From NCBI RefSeq assembly GCF_000002595.2, contig NC_057009.1, positions 2,195,346 through 2,259,345 of the forward strand: 64,000 bases of DNA. The letters are read 5' to 3'. Below the pieces are notes generated by a model, which had not been told where the DNA came from, ran no database searches, and worked only from the letters and a program-made list of their open reading frames with translations. The stretch's first letter is position 1, and each line of letters starts with the position of its first letter. The position numbers and the translations under genes were made by a program. This document shows, piece by piece, positions 10,446-22,253 of the stretch. Origin of the DNA: Chlamydomonas reinhardtii (lineage: Eukaryota; Chlorophyta; Chlorophyceae; Chlamydomonadales; Chlamydomonadaceae).

Positions 10446-12275
10446 ATGATTAGTCTTTCTCCGTCCACAAGAGGTTCATTAGGGCCTTACCTAGGTATAG
10501 GCCTAGGCGTTGGCCTGGTTCTCGGCGGGGGAATCGTGGGTTTCCTTCGCCACCGCCGGTACCAGGCCTCAAAGCTGCTCCACCTGCAGCAAGAGCGAAT
10601 TGTTACCTCAAGCGTCGCGGCTAACTCGTCGCCGGCTCCGGACGCGTGCGCAAGCGACTGCGCAAGCGATGAAGCGCGACCGGTAAGCCGCTGGTCTTTG
10701 GTTTGCTTAACGTTTTCACGCTTACGGGTTTGTGCATACGGGCCTGTGCAGCTCGACGCTTGAACGGTTCTAGCAATCGAGCAGTTATCGTTGCTGACTT
10801 CGCAAAAGCAGAGAGCACAGAGCGGTATCAGTATCAATCTTTAACCACCGAATAGCTCAAACACCTTCCTCCTGTCCTTCATGTACAGGCGCCCTGTGCG
10901 CAGCCCGGTGACTGCACGGTCGCCGGGTCAGCCGCTGCTCGGGACGACTGTGCGGAGAGCCGGAGTAACAGCAGTGACAGTAGCGACGGCGAGGCGCCGT
11001 CGCCTTCGGGCCGACAGGTAGGATCTGGCCGTTGGCTCGGCGCTCAAGCCACGAGGGGTTCTGTGCAAGCCGCCTAGCTTGCCGCCTCTGCAGTTATGTG
11101 ACAAGTGTGGCACCTTCACCCCCCTCATGCCCCTCATCGCGTTCTTTGTCACTGCAGAGCCTCGCCACCTTCCTGTCCCACCACGGCCTTGAGCGCTGCG
11201 TACCTGTGCAAGAGCTTGGACAAGGTGGCTTCGGGCGCGTTCAATCAGTGAGCATCCCGATTCCCGGCGGCGGCGTCATCAAGGCTGTGCGCAAGGAGAT
11301 CTTGCGCCGCACCGACGGCGTGTCACGTACCGAGCTGCTGCGGCAGGAGGTGGCGGGCACGCTCGCTGCACGGGGCTGCGCTAGCGCTGTGCAGCTGCTC
11401 GGCTGGACGGAGCCGCAGACGGATGACGACCCGCATGAGCTCCTGCTCTCCTACGTGCCGGGAATGACCCTATATAAGTACCTGGTAAGCTGGGCATCAT
11501 CCCGGTGGGGCCCGAGGCAGTGACATGGGTGTTGGGTGTTGGTAGTTGGCATGGGTACGTTTAGGCGGGTTGGCGCACCACGGCACTCCTGGACACCTGC
11601 TGAATACCTCAGTTCTTGGCTACAACGCACACCTTACAGTGCTGCCTCCTCCCTCGCACGTCACCAATGCAGAACCTGCTGCACATCACATACAAGGACC
11701 AGTGCGCGGCGGAGGCGTGCACGAAGGGCAAGAAGGGCAAGCGGGTCAAGGCCCCCACGCCCCGCACCCTGCTGCCCACCCCGCTGCTCAAGAAGCTGGC
11801 CATCTCGGTGCTCACGGCGGTGGATGCCATGCACAACAACAACATGTGTCACGGTGACATTAAGAGTGCCAATGTTTTTGTCGACAACAGTGACGCGGGC
11901 GGCGCCATAGGGTTTGTCCTGGGCGACATGGGGACTGCCGAGCCTACCGACAGCGAGGGCATGCTGATAAGTGGCAGGATCGGGGGGTCCCGGGCGACAG
12001 CGGCACCCGAGCAGCGCGTGTACCTGGTCGGGGGCACGCCGGCGTGCGGGCTGAGCCGCATGATTGACCTGGCATCGGTGGGGCTGCTGCTTGCGGAGGC
12101 AGCTCAGTTCCGCTCTGACCCCGAGCGGCTGTGGGCGTACTCGGTGTTTGAGGACGACCTGGACGAGTGGGTGCCTGAGGGCTGCCGCGACCTGTGTGCG
12201 CAGCTGCTGGCCCCCTCGCCCTCCGACCGCCCCAGCGCCAAGGAGGCGCTTGCGCACTGGTGGCTGAACGAGTAA
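10446..12275 (+). CDS. Membrane protein kinase copy B
   Basis: Four exons, 10446-10682, 10889-11017, 11158-11484 and 11673-12275, give 431 residues in one frame with GT-AG introns. Residues about 15-36 form a Gly-rich membrane segment (GIGLGVGLVLGGGIVGFL) followed by RHRR. Exon 2 is a Ser/Asp-rich linker. The kinase domain spans about 123-431: glycine loop GQGGFGRV (143-150), AVRKE (165-169) where VAIK lysine is expected, HGDIKSAN (291-298) as catalytic loop, GDMG (315-318) for DFG, APE (342-344) and a final Arg-containing helix (PSDRPSAKEAL). A Lys-rich insert (KGKKGKRVK) lies before the catalytic helix. Arg in place of the invariant Lys, and DMG for DFG, make normal catalysis doubtful; the Asp residues of HGD and DMG are kept. 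Neighbour C is an inverted near-duplicate. Role and partners unknown. Confidence 0.85.
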
Positions 12276-12458
12276 GACAGCCTGCGGCAGTCTGCAGCTT
12301 GGGCCGCATGCAAGAGAGGGCCATCGGGGTGGCGGACTCGATGCATGTGTAGGCCTGCATGCTGTTTCTCAAATGCGTCTGAATCCAATGCACGGTTTAA
12401 GAGCTTGGCTGGACTTGCATCTACGGTGTGCTGGTATAGGTACAGGTGGTGAACGCGG

Positions 12459-13204
12459 GCATTGACCGAACGAACTGAGGATATGGGCAAAGGTGCATTG
12501 GCTTCGCGAGGGCGTTACGTCGGGACTGCTTCCAAACATGCGCAGCCCACAGATGCAATTTTTGATACAAAGTATGGGAGAACGTTAATGGGGGGCTGTG
12601 CGCGTTCAGGGGTACACGGTGGACATTCGGGACAGTGGTCGCAGATGGGTGGGTGGGGACAGTTCGTGCCAGATATGTGGGGAACGCACGGTAATTGATG
12701 GGGCGCCTGAAAAGACAGATGAGCCGGACCGGACCAGAGGAGGGAGAGATTGGGCGGAAGGCATCATATAAACAACTTCGGTATCGAGCTTGGTTGGGCT
12801 GCAATAACTGGGCCCACTACGTGAAAATGCGCTGGTACGGAAATGGCAAGATGGCGCGGGGTGCTCTTCTGGACTGGCCACAGGGGTGCCCACGAATGAC
12901 TGTATTCAGAGTGCATATTGTAACTGCAATGATTGTGCTTGGCGTGCGTGTGTCAGGGTAAGATGATGTGACCCCGGGAGGGCACCATGTCTGGCGGGCA
13001 GCTCACCCCTGAGCAGACTACAGGCACGCACGAGGATCATTTGCAGTAGTTCGTGACCAGATGAGCTGCATGAGCATGAGCGTTTTCACGGGTTCGAGTC
13101 CATGTGGCCTCAACTCCTTTGAGTCCGCCATTCTCTACGTACACACGGTACACTACGTATAGCCAGCGGCTCCTATACGCCTAAATTGCCATCCTTATCA
13201 ATGT
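12459..13204. other. Spacer between the inverted arms
   Basis: 746 bases that continue the 3' flank of kinase B. 12459-12570 resembles block S of kinase E and 12930-13050 resembles block R. No gene was seen. This suggests the B side is the parental locus and the C arm was added with a breakpoint inside block S. Confidence 0.6.
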
Positions 13205-16200
13205 TCGCGTTCACCACCTGTACCTATACCAGGACACCGTAAATGCAAGTCCAGCCAAGCCCTTCAACCGTGCATTGGATTCAAACGCCTTTGAGAAACA
13301 GAATGCAAGCCTAAACGTGCATCAAGTCCGCCATTCCGATGGCCCTCTCTTGCATGCGGCCCAAGCTGCAGACTGCCGCATCTGTCTTACTCGTTCAGCC
13401 ACCAGTGCGCAAGCGCCTCCTTGGCGCTGGGGCGGTCGGAGGGCGAGGGGGCCAGCAGCTGCGCGCACAGGTCGCGGCAGCCCTCGGGCACCCACTCGTC
13501 CAGGTCGTCCTCAAACACTGAGTACGCCCACAGCCGCTCGGGGTCAGAGCGGAACTGAGCTGCCTCCGCAAGCAGCAGCCCCACCGATGCCAGGTCAATC
13601 ATGCGGCTCAGCCCGCACGCCGGCGTGCCCCCGGCCAGGTACACGCGCTGCTCGGGTGCCGCTGTCGCCCGGGACCCCCCGATCCTGCCACTTATCAGCA
13701 TGCCCTCGCTGTCGGTAGGCTCGGCAGTCCCCATGTCGCCCAGGATAAACCCCATGGCGCCGCCCGCGTCAGTCTCGTGGACAAAAACATTGGCACTTTT
13801 GATATCACCGTGACACATGTTGTTGTTGTGCATGGCATCCACCGCCGTGAGCACCGAGATGGCCAGCTTCTTGAGCAGCGGGGTGGGCAGCAGGGTGCGG
13901 GGCGTGGGGGCCTTGGCCCGCTTGCCCTTCTTGCCCTTCTTGCACGCCTCCGCCGCGCACTGGTCCTTGTACGTGATGTGCAGCAGGTTCTGCAGTGGTG
14001 ATGTGGGAGGGAGGAGGCAGCACTGTAAGGTGTGCGTTGTAGCCAAGAACTGAGGTATTCAGCAGGTGTCCAGGAGTGCCGTGGTGCGCCAACCCGCCTA
14101 AACGTACCCATGCCAACTACCAACACCCAACACCCATGTCACTGCCTCGGGCCCCACCGGGATGATGCCCAGCTTACCAGGTACTTATATAGGGTCATTC
14201 CCGGCACGTAGGAAAGCAGCAGCTCATGCGGATCGTCATCCGTCTGCGGCTCCGTCCAGCCGAGCAGCTGCACAGCGCTAGCGCAGCCCCGTCCAGCGAG
14301 CGTGCCCGCCACCTCCTGCCGCAGCAGCTCGGTACGTGACACGCCGTCGGTGCGGCGGAAGATCTCCTTGCGCACAGCCTTGATGACGCCGCCGCCGGGA
14401 ATCGGGATGCTCACTGATTGAACGCGCCCAAAGCCACCGCGTCCAAGCTCTTGCACAGGTTCGCAGCGCTCAAGGCCGTAGCGGGCCAGGAAGGTGGCTA
14501 GGCTCTGCAGTGACAAAAAACGCGATGAGGGGCATGAGGGGTATGAAGGTGCCACACTACTCACATAACTGCAGAGGCGGCAAGCTATGCGGCTTGCACA
14601 GAACCCCTCATGGCTTGAGCGCCGAGCCAACGGCCAGATCCTACCTGTTGGCCCGAAGGCGACGGCGCCTCGCCGTCGCTGTCGCTACTGTCGCTGCTGT
14701 TACTCCAGCTCTCCGCACAGTCGTCCCGAGCAGCGGCTGACCCGGCGACCGTGCAGTCACCGGGCTGCGCACAGGGCGCCTGTACATGAAGGACAGGAAG
14801 AAGGTGTTTGAGCTATTCGGTGGCGAAAGATTGATACTGATACCGCTCTGTGCTCTCTGCTTTTGCGAACGTCAGCAACGATAACTGCTCGATTTGCCAG
14901 AATCGTTCAAGCCTCGAGCTGCACAGGCCCGTATGCACAAGCCCGTAAGCGTGCAAAACGTTAAGCAAACCAAAGACCAGCGGCTTACCGGTCGCGCTTC
15001 ATCGCTTGCGCAGTCGCTTGCGCACGCGTCCGGAGCCGGCGACGAGTTAGCCGCGACGCTTGAGGTAACAATCCGCTCTTGCTGCAGGTGAAGCAGCTTT
15101 GAGGCCTGGTAGCGGCGGTGGTGCAGGAAACCCACGATTCCCCCGCCGAGAACCAGGCCAACGCCCAGGCCTATACCTAGGTAACGCCCGAATGAAGCTT
15201 TTGTGGACTGAGAAAGACTAGTCATTCTTGAGAGGCGGTCGGAAATGTGGCAAACTTGCGCGAAGACTGACCCAGCTCAGGGTTGACCGAGTCTTCTGTT
15301 GCGCTGCAACAAAACGAAGTCAGAATACAAAGCTGAGTCTTTGGAGCAAAGATTACTGTATGTATATAATGTGTCGAGTCGAGAGAGAAGGCGCAAGGCG
15401 AGCAATTGGCCGCGCACAACTGGGCCAGCTTCACTCTCCCTCTGCTAACGCCCGTGTGCTTCATGGCAACAATCTATACAGTACTATGCCTTTCATTTGA
15501 CCCACAACTCGCTTTCAAGGGCACTGGGAGCCCACCACAGTCGATGTCGTCCACCAAAAACGCCAACTGCTGTCTGATATACACATGCCTCATGTCCGCA
15601 TGATATTGCTTGCCTCAACAATGTTTGCAGGCCATGGGTCGGCGTGCTCCAACGATGTTTCGCAGCGTTGCCCAGGAGCCCAGGACTCGGCGTATCCTCC
15701 TTAAGTTTATCTGAATGGCTGCATCGAGCTGCTGCCTACCACTGGAGCGACGTGCGTACGTGTGGACGTGGGGCTGGGAGAGCAAGGAGGTTGGCAAGCA
15801 GGATGGCTGGGAACTATGGCTGGAAGCTATGGCTGGGAGTACGGGAAGCGTGGGCGTGCCGCCGTGCGCCCGTGCGTGCAAATGCGACGTTGCACCTGCA
15901 CGGGCGGGCGCAGGAGCGTGCGCAGTGCGTGTGTGAGCGGGGGGTGGCGGGTTCGGCCGGGCGTGTCGCCCGTCGCTGTGTGCCCCATTGGTGTCTGACC
16001 GGGCATTCATGCGCTGTTGCACACTTGTTGATAATGTCAACAGTGTCACTGATACGCCCTAGAGAGTCATGGATCGCTTGCCCTCAGTACATATTGCATA
16101 CCGTACTCAACATTCCTCCTCTGAGCATTCAACGCGTGGGGAGCTGGGTATGGGTACGGTATTCGCCGTAGGGTTTCAGCGGTCAGCGGCCTTGTCCATG

Positions 16201-16500
16201 GCCCTAACTGGTGGGTAGTCCGGACCGGGGGTTTGCTTGCGACAGTCGAGCTCACCGTGTCCACGCCACGGTCCACGCAGAGTCGTCCAGGGGTGATGTC
16301 CATGGCGCATGTGTCCATGCCCTAACAAGTCATGGGAGCGAGCGCATGGGGGAGAACATACGGCTTGGTGTGACCGCAGGGACCGTGCATGTCCTTCAGC
16401 TGTGGCCAGCTTTTGTCACCCGAGGGCGTCTTAATGGACCCGCACGGCACGTCGCCACCCGCACCTGCTATCAGCTGCCCGTGCTTCCGCACAACCGTGG
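13205..16500. repeat. Right arm of the large inverted duplication
   Basis: Reverse complement of 9163-12458. It ends at CACAACCGTGG near 16498, where the left arm begins with CACGGTTGTG near 9164. It holds kinase C and its upstream region. Confidence 0.85.
13387..15225 (-). CDS. Membrane protein kinase copy C
   Basis: Exons on the minus strand are 14989-15225, 14645-14779, 14178-14504 and 13387-13989 (433 residues). Structure is as in copy B: Gly-rich membrane segment, Ser/Asp linker (two residues longer), GRGGFGRV, AVRKE, HGDIKSAN, GDMG and APE. The coding frame is intact and substitutions relative to B are few, so both copies may be expressed or the duplication may be young. The upstream sequence to about 16500, with the mirrored TATA-like string, is also duplicated, so C should carry the same promoter as B. 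Confidence 0.85.
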
Positions 16501-19171
16501 TGCATTCACCGTAAGGTCGTGTCCTGGGTAAGGTCGCAGCATTGTGATGAGGGCTCAGTTGTCAAAGGGAACTACCTGGCCAGACTCGGCGCGCCCCAGC
16601 TTTCTCGCATTTCCAGTTGTTGCGCATGTTCGTGTGCGTGCAGTGAAGGCTAATAACGTGCCTGTGCCCCTCCCCGTGCCCCAGCCCTTCATCCCCGGAA
16701 CACTGATGCTCGCGATCCAGCACCCCTGGAATTATTCGTGTTCCTGGCACCTGGCCCAACTCGTACCGTATACGTACGTTAGCACGACGAACTTGATGAT
16801 GGCTTGCAAGCACGCGGTCGGCTAGCGGATCAGAAGTGTACGGCAGTACCCGGTGTGCACGTGCTGGCTGCACATATGTGACCCGGTAGTCCTCACTACC
16901 ACCAAAAACGGTGTCAGCTTGTGAATGCGTTGAGCCAGTACGGTACCGGCACTCAGTATGGGTGGCTTTCACCCACATGACTGGTCAGGGCGTCAGGCAC
17001 ATAGGCTGCAATAATGCTGTGTCGCGGGGCCCATCCTGATGCTGGTGGCGGTGTTCGGGCAGTGAACATGCAGTGGGAGCCGCAAGCGGTGCGGGACGCG
17101 GCCAATTGAAGGTGCTACGGTGATACCCGGTTCACAGGTCTAGGCACGAGGTCTATAGGCGTACATGAGGATAGTAGACGCAAGCACAGAGGTGAGCCGG
17201 TGCGGAGTTGCTGATGGCGGCGGGGGTGGCCGGTTGCAGCGGCTGCGGTAGGGCCACGCCCGCTGGACCCGGTGGTATGGTGCTCAACGCCAAGCGCAAG
17301 GCGTTCCCGCAGCACGCCGACACGGAGGACTTCCAGGCGGTGCTCGTGTATAGCTGGAAGCGCTGTGTCGCAGGAACACTGGTCAAGGGACTAGTTGGCT
17401 AGCTAGCCAGAGACTTCACAAGATGCATGGTGGAAGGTTTCCCCGCACGGTTTCCCCGCCACACGGAGGGTTTCCCCGGAGGGTTTCCCCGCCACATCAT
17501 TACGCTCTGGGCGCCGGATAGCCAGGCAACAGTACCTGCCATATATATGGACATTTGCACCCCGGCTAGATTGCGTTGCGGGCGGTCGTCATTGGGCAAG
17601 GGTGGCGTTGACCATGTTGGGCGTGGGTGACCGGGCGACCCGAAATGTGGGGAGGACGTGGGGGCAGAAAGCGCGCGTCAAAGTAGATGTCGAAGGCGAT
17701 GGGGGACGGATGGAGAGGGTGGCAGGTATACAGAGGCGTCGTTCGGGTTACAGGCAGCAGATGACAGGGTGGGGCGCCAGCTGCGAGGGACCAGTTGAGA
17801 GGCATGTGATGCATGACGGGAGTCCATGGCGGAGGAACTGCGTTTCAGGACGATGACGGCGGAGGTGGCGGGGTTGGCGGTCTTGGTGAGCACGGGTGAG
17901 CAAGGCGGAGGCGAGAGACGGAGTAACATCCAAACACACTGTATGGCAGAAATGAGCGGCCCCCGCCCAGCGATGCCAGGCATCATTTCCATGGGCACTC
18001 GGTGGGCTAAGCTCAGAGGCCTTGATGCGTAGGCTACCCATGGGTGTATAGCCACGGTGTATAGCCCTGTCGGTGGTTGAAGTTTTGTTGCTTGATGCTG
18101 ACACCTATACCGCTGGCGAATGCCCCATGGAAGTTTGGCTCTTGAGAGCTATAGTGCTGACTTTTGCCCCTACGCTGCGGATGAACGCGCCCATTAGCCT
18201 GGCTCCAAGTAAGTGTGCGCTCGGACTTAGAGCAAGAGCAAGCGGATCAGACCAATGAACTTAATGGCTAAAGACCCGTGCACCACAGCACGGCACGCCC
18301 AGCAGCCTTTCATTACTACTCGCATGGACTCTGTTGAGCAACAAAACTCACGCCCACAAGCCACAGGGAAAGCCGCGCTCTTCACATGAGGACTGTCAAG
18401 TCGTCAAGAAACCAACCGGCACCTCTATCTTAGCAGCTCACGCGTGGCAGTCGTCTCCTTACCCTATCTCAGCCCCTTAAACCCTAGGCAAAGCAACTAA
18501 CAGTCAGCCTCCCCTACTAGCTACATCCCACGCACATGGGCCCGTACCATGCGGGGGTGCCTGCAAGCCCACCATATGTCCACAATCGACTCATACACCC
18601 TGTGCAGCAGTAACCTCGCACCCCGTGCCCAAAACGAGCAGCCGTGCTCATGCGCATGCTGGGCATCTCTCCAGCCTCCCCTTCTTCTTTGCTAGCTATC
18701 GGGTTCCTCGCTCGACTGCTTCCTGCGCTTGTGTTTCGGTTTCCCATCGGCGTCACCGACTACTGTTTCTGTCCTGCTCAACCGCAGCCGCAGTGACCGC
18801 CTTCAAGCTTATCTGTAGACTCAAGCAGCCCCGCGACCGCAGACCGCGCTCGGCACCTCATTAAAGGGTACGCCGAAGGCAGTCTACTGCTTGCCTTACA
18901 CCGTACGTACTTGCATTCATCTCAGGGCGGCAGCAGGGTTGAGTGAGACAGCCTCTGCCACGGCTGCAGGCCTGTATCTGCACCACCCGCTCAGGGCGCA
19001 ACCCTGCCTGCTATCTTACCCGCCTAGACCTATCAAGCGAACCAGTGGCGTGAGAAAATAGATACCGCCGACGTCTCATACGGCGGCGCAGGGTACTGCT
19101 GGGAAGCAGCGCACCTTCCCAGCCCTCGACAAAAGCATTTAACTTGCGACAAAATTGTCCACCGGTGGTGG
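16501..19171. other. No convincing gene; minor repeats
   Basis: About 2.7 kb. A GGTTTCCCCG unit recurs four times with variation at 17438-17500. A short ORF at 17208-17402 (plus) is unrecognised. Near 16880-16925 the string CCGGTAGT..CTCACTACC..AACGGT resembles 27908-27940. No splice-supported coding series was found. Confidence 0.45.
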
Positions 19172-20250
19172 TCAGGCGTCCGCTACGCTTTTCTGACCGA
19201 CAGGCATGATTTCAGCCGCCAGTGTTGGGTCGTCCACGTTGGGTACCAGCATGGGAGGGGTTCCGCCAACGCTGGAGCCGCCACCGCCACTGCTGCTGGC
19301 ACTGGCGCCACCGCCACTGCTGCTGCCGCTGGCGCCACCGCCACTGCTGCTGCAGGTGTCGTGGGCGCCTTCGCCGTTGGAGCTGCCGCTGGCGCCACCG
19401 CCACTGCTGCTGATGGTGCGGCGGGTGCCAACGCCGCTGGTGCTACCGCTTGCGGCGGCCGCAGCGTCGGTGACCAGCGGAAGGGGTGTCGGCGGAGGGG
19501 TGGACGAGATTGCCGTGACCTCGCCCGAGTTCATGCTGATATAGCCCTTGCGGACCGCCGTCAGGCCCAGCGCCAGCTCGGCCGCATCACGATAGTGCGC
19601 AGTGAGCCCACCCTCGAAGGCGCGGTTCAGGGGTTCGAGGGATGGGAGCGCGACAGTGGTTGTCTGACCGTCGTCTCCGTCGCCGAAGAAATACACCTTC
19701 AGGTCGATGGATCGGTCGGGGTCCAACACGAACTCGGGCTTGCCCGGCGGGCGGATCTTCAGCTTGATGAAGTCCATGGCCTCGAGAGGCGGTGTCGCCA
19801 TCGTGAAGGCGCACCAGGCGGACTTGAGGTTGAGCCCGGTGGAGTCCAGCTTGTCGGCGGCGGTGCTGCTGGTCAGCTGCTTGCGGATGCCCTCCTCCAC
19901 TGCATCGTCGGCCGCGTCCTGCATGGCGGCGGCCTGCGCAAGTAGCAGCATGAGGCAAGACATGGGTACGAGCGAGAAGCATGCGACACGGCGGCGGCAT
20001 GGCCTTCTATCTACCCGTACCCACCCCATCCAGATTCCTTCTACCCCACTCCCAACCCGTGCCCCAGCGAGCCCAAACCTGATCCAACCCACATCTCCTC
20101 ACCGCCCCCTACCCATGCTTCAGCCCAATTACACCCAACCCAACCCCACCCCACCCCATCCCCACCCCATCTATCCCCTGCCTGTGCCCCAGCCCAAATA
20201 ACGCAACCCAACCCCAATCCCCTCCTCCCCTAAGACCACGAACCCAGATG
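19172..20250 (-). pseudogene. Diverged gene X exon 4 with preceding intron
   Basis: After an acceptor CAG at 19934-19936, one open exon (19172-19933) encodes 253 residues. Its first ~140 residues resemble the X C-terminal domain: FVLDPDRSIDLKVYFFGD, LPSLEPLNRAFEGGLTAHY, GYISMNSGEVTAIS. A Ser/Gly-rich tail of about 100 residues (SSSGGGASGSSSGGG repeats) not found in gene X follows, and the frame ends in ADA and a stop. The intron to about 20250 also matches X intron 3 (CCTAAGACCACG string). Exons 1-3 are missing and replaced by a WD40 fragment on the same strand. The open frame leaves the possibility of a living chimeric gene. Confidence 0.55.
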
Positions 20251-20296
20251 CTAGGCATGATGTGCTTTGGCTGCGGCTTGACCTCAGCTTCAGCGG

Positions 20297-20803
20297 CTGA
20301 CCACACCACGTCCCTGTGACCCGACATGGCCCGGAGCAGTGTGCGGCTGGGCACGTGCCAAAGCCGGATGCAGCCGTCCACGCAGCCCGTGACAACCCAG
20401 TCCTCCCCAGCCGGATCGTACGGCGCATCGTGCGGCGGGATCACGGCAGTAGCAGCGGGCGCCTCCGGCATTGAAAAGCGCCGTGCTTGTGCCGCCGCCC
20501 CTGCCAAAGCTACTGTTATGGCTGCTCCAGGGCTGCAGCTGCTGCTCAACAGGGTCAGATGAATGGCTTTGCCTCGCAGGGCTGTTGTCTGTGCCGCCGC
20601 CGCTTTCGGTGTTGGGCTGCTGTGGGCCGGCGCCGTGCTGGTTGCGCGCTAGCGTGGAGAGAGGCACCAGCTGCGGCGCGGGGTGTTGGAACGTGGGCGC
20701 TGGCGCGTTGGGCGCGTAGGCGAAGCGCACGTTGGTCACTTCTGCAGGGTGGTCTAGCAGCACGGCGGGAGACTCGGCCTCGCTGGAGTAGCGCCACGCC
20801 GCC
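20297..20803 (-). pseudogene. F-box/WD40 gene fragment 3 (part of exon 2)
   Basis: On the minus strand this matches the 5' half of WD40 exon 2: VAAWRYSSEAESPA, HPAEVTNVRFAYAPNAPAP, then in another frame DWVVTGCVDGCIRLWHVPS and LLRAMSGHRDVVWS. The frame changes between the two halves, near the FNAGGA block. It starts at the equivalent of the exon 2 acceptor and stops near HRDVVWS, where it joins sequence leading into the X exon 4 copy. Confidence 0.7.
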
Positions 20804-21820
20804 ACCAGCCGACACACCCAGTGCTTGCAACGTCAGCATAGCCCCTTACATGCCTATAATCATGCGCTTTGGCTACGCATGCTAGTGACCGTACACAGGC
20901 CTCGGATACGTCGAGCGCGGGCGGCCCCACCCCCTCCGTGTCGTCGGCCTCACCAGCTGGGGGCCGTGCAGGTAGACCTGGCCGCGCTCGCAACACCGCA
21001 ACCGCGCCTTGCCCATTCGCAGCCACATGAGGTGGCTTCGGGGCAAGACTGGGCAGTGTATTTGTAGGATTCTGCGGGAGGGGCGAACATTTGTTGCACA
21101 CGGCAGTCGAGACACGGCAACACGCAACGCGTCCTGCAAGAAGGTGTTGAAGTAGTTACATCTTTTACCTGTGCACCAAGGTACAATCCGAGCTTTAGCG
21201 GCTGCTGAGGAGTCTCCCTTGGCTTCTCCGGCTTCGTGGGCTATTCGTCTTCACGGCCAAGCCCTCCCGCTCAGAAAACGTTCCTTCTTTGTAAACCTGC
21301 CAATTAAGCAGGTTACCTATTATAACAAAATGACATGCTCCTTGTATTCCCCGTCTTAACTTCAACGGGACTTTTCGTCGCGCGGTGTCAGAACTGCATA
21401 CTTTTAGGGAAACAATTCACAAACGCTGCAGTATTGGCATCATCAAATGCATCCATGTGCAGCAAACCCTGTGACACGCCACCCGCCAACGCCCGTCATC
21501 CGCCTATGCGCCCCCTCGCCCCGCTTGGCTGTGAAGCACGACCCCTCATGGCTCATGCCCTCTTTGCCATCGCAGTGCTGCCGTAACACGGCGTGAGAAT
21601 GCCGCATCCCCACAAATCGAGGACAGGGAGTGAAGGGTGGTGCCGAACCTTACGTCGTGATTTACGCAGCCCGGTCAGTGTTGCGTTTCTTTAAGCGCGT
21701 CATTATCAATAGACTGCACTAACTCTCAAGTTACGCTCGCCGCTCCGCAAGGTATGATTCATGTACAACCCCGTATACTGTCCAAGGTCAAGGGGAGTAC
21801 CGAACGCCATCTCGCCATTT
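20804..21820. other. No convincing gene
   Basis: About 1 kb. A minus-strand open stretch near 20880-21100 (LRARPGLPARPPAGEA) is unrecognised and lacks clear splice sites. 21140-21400 is AT-richer than its surroundings. Confidence 0.4.
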
Positions 21821-21824
21821 CCGT

Positions 21825-22250
21825 GTCACTCTGTCTCCACGTACCCTGACATGCAGCCCAGTATGCAGCCACACCAAGCTCATCACCGTAGTTGCACTCA
21901 CGAAGCAGCCGTCTTACCGCCCTACATTAGAGTCGTACACCGCATCGCAGCCTACGTGGGCTGTGCATGTTCGAAAGCAGTGCTGGCGCAACGCCCTCTC
22001 ACAGCCCATCGGCCATTGCCCATCACCTCAGTTCGTTCATTTGTTCAGTGCCCGCGTTCACCACCTGTACCCACACCAGCATACGGTACCGTAAATGCAA
22101 CTACAGCTAAGGTTATAAACCATGCGTCGGATTGAAATGCCTTGCGAAACAGCATCCAATCCTGAACGTGCATCAAGTCCTCCACCCCTACGTCCACGTG
22201 CCTACGTCCCTCGATCTTGCAAGCGGCCCAAGCTGCAAGGCATCCGTCGT
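21825..22250 (-). repeat. Blocks R (start) and S, 3' flank of kinase D
   Basis: On the minus strand 21900-22240 matches the 3' flanks of kinases B, C and E, and 21825-21850 matches the start of block R (TCTCCACGTACCCTGAC string). It follows directly on the stop codon of kinase D. Confidence 0.6.
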
Positions 22251-22253
22251 CTT

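Larger units (their letters stand above)
9163..12458. repeat. Left arm of the large inverted duplication
   Basis: The reverse complement matches 13205-16500 almost throughout. It holds the upstream region, kinase B and the proximal 3' flank. The arms differ by scattered substitutions, by two extra codons in exon 2 of copy C, and by the copy number of a 14 bp unit (CTCCCAGCCATAG type, 9820-9870: four copies here, three in the other arm). Confidence 0.85.

Noticed and set aside
13080-13105. GGTTCGAGTCC string resembling a tRNA T-loop
   Set aside because: The flanking bases do not form a 5 bp T stem, and no matching acceptor, D or anticodon stems lie upstream.
17208-17402. Small plus-strand ORF (NAKRKAFPQHADTEDF) as a gene
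   Set aside because: It is unrecognised, short and without splice or promoter support; left as spacer.
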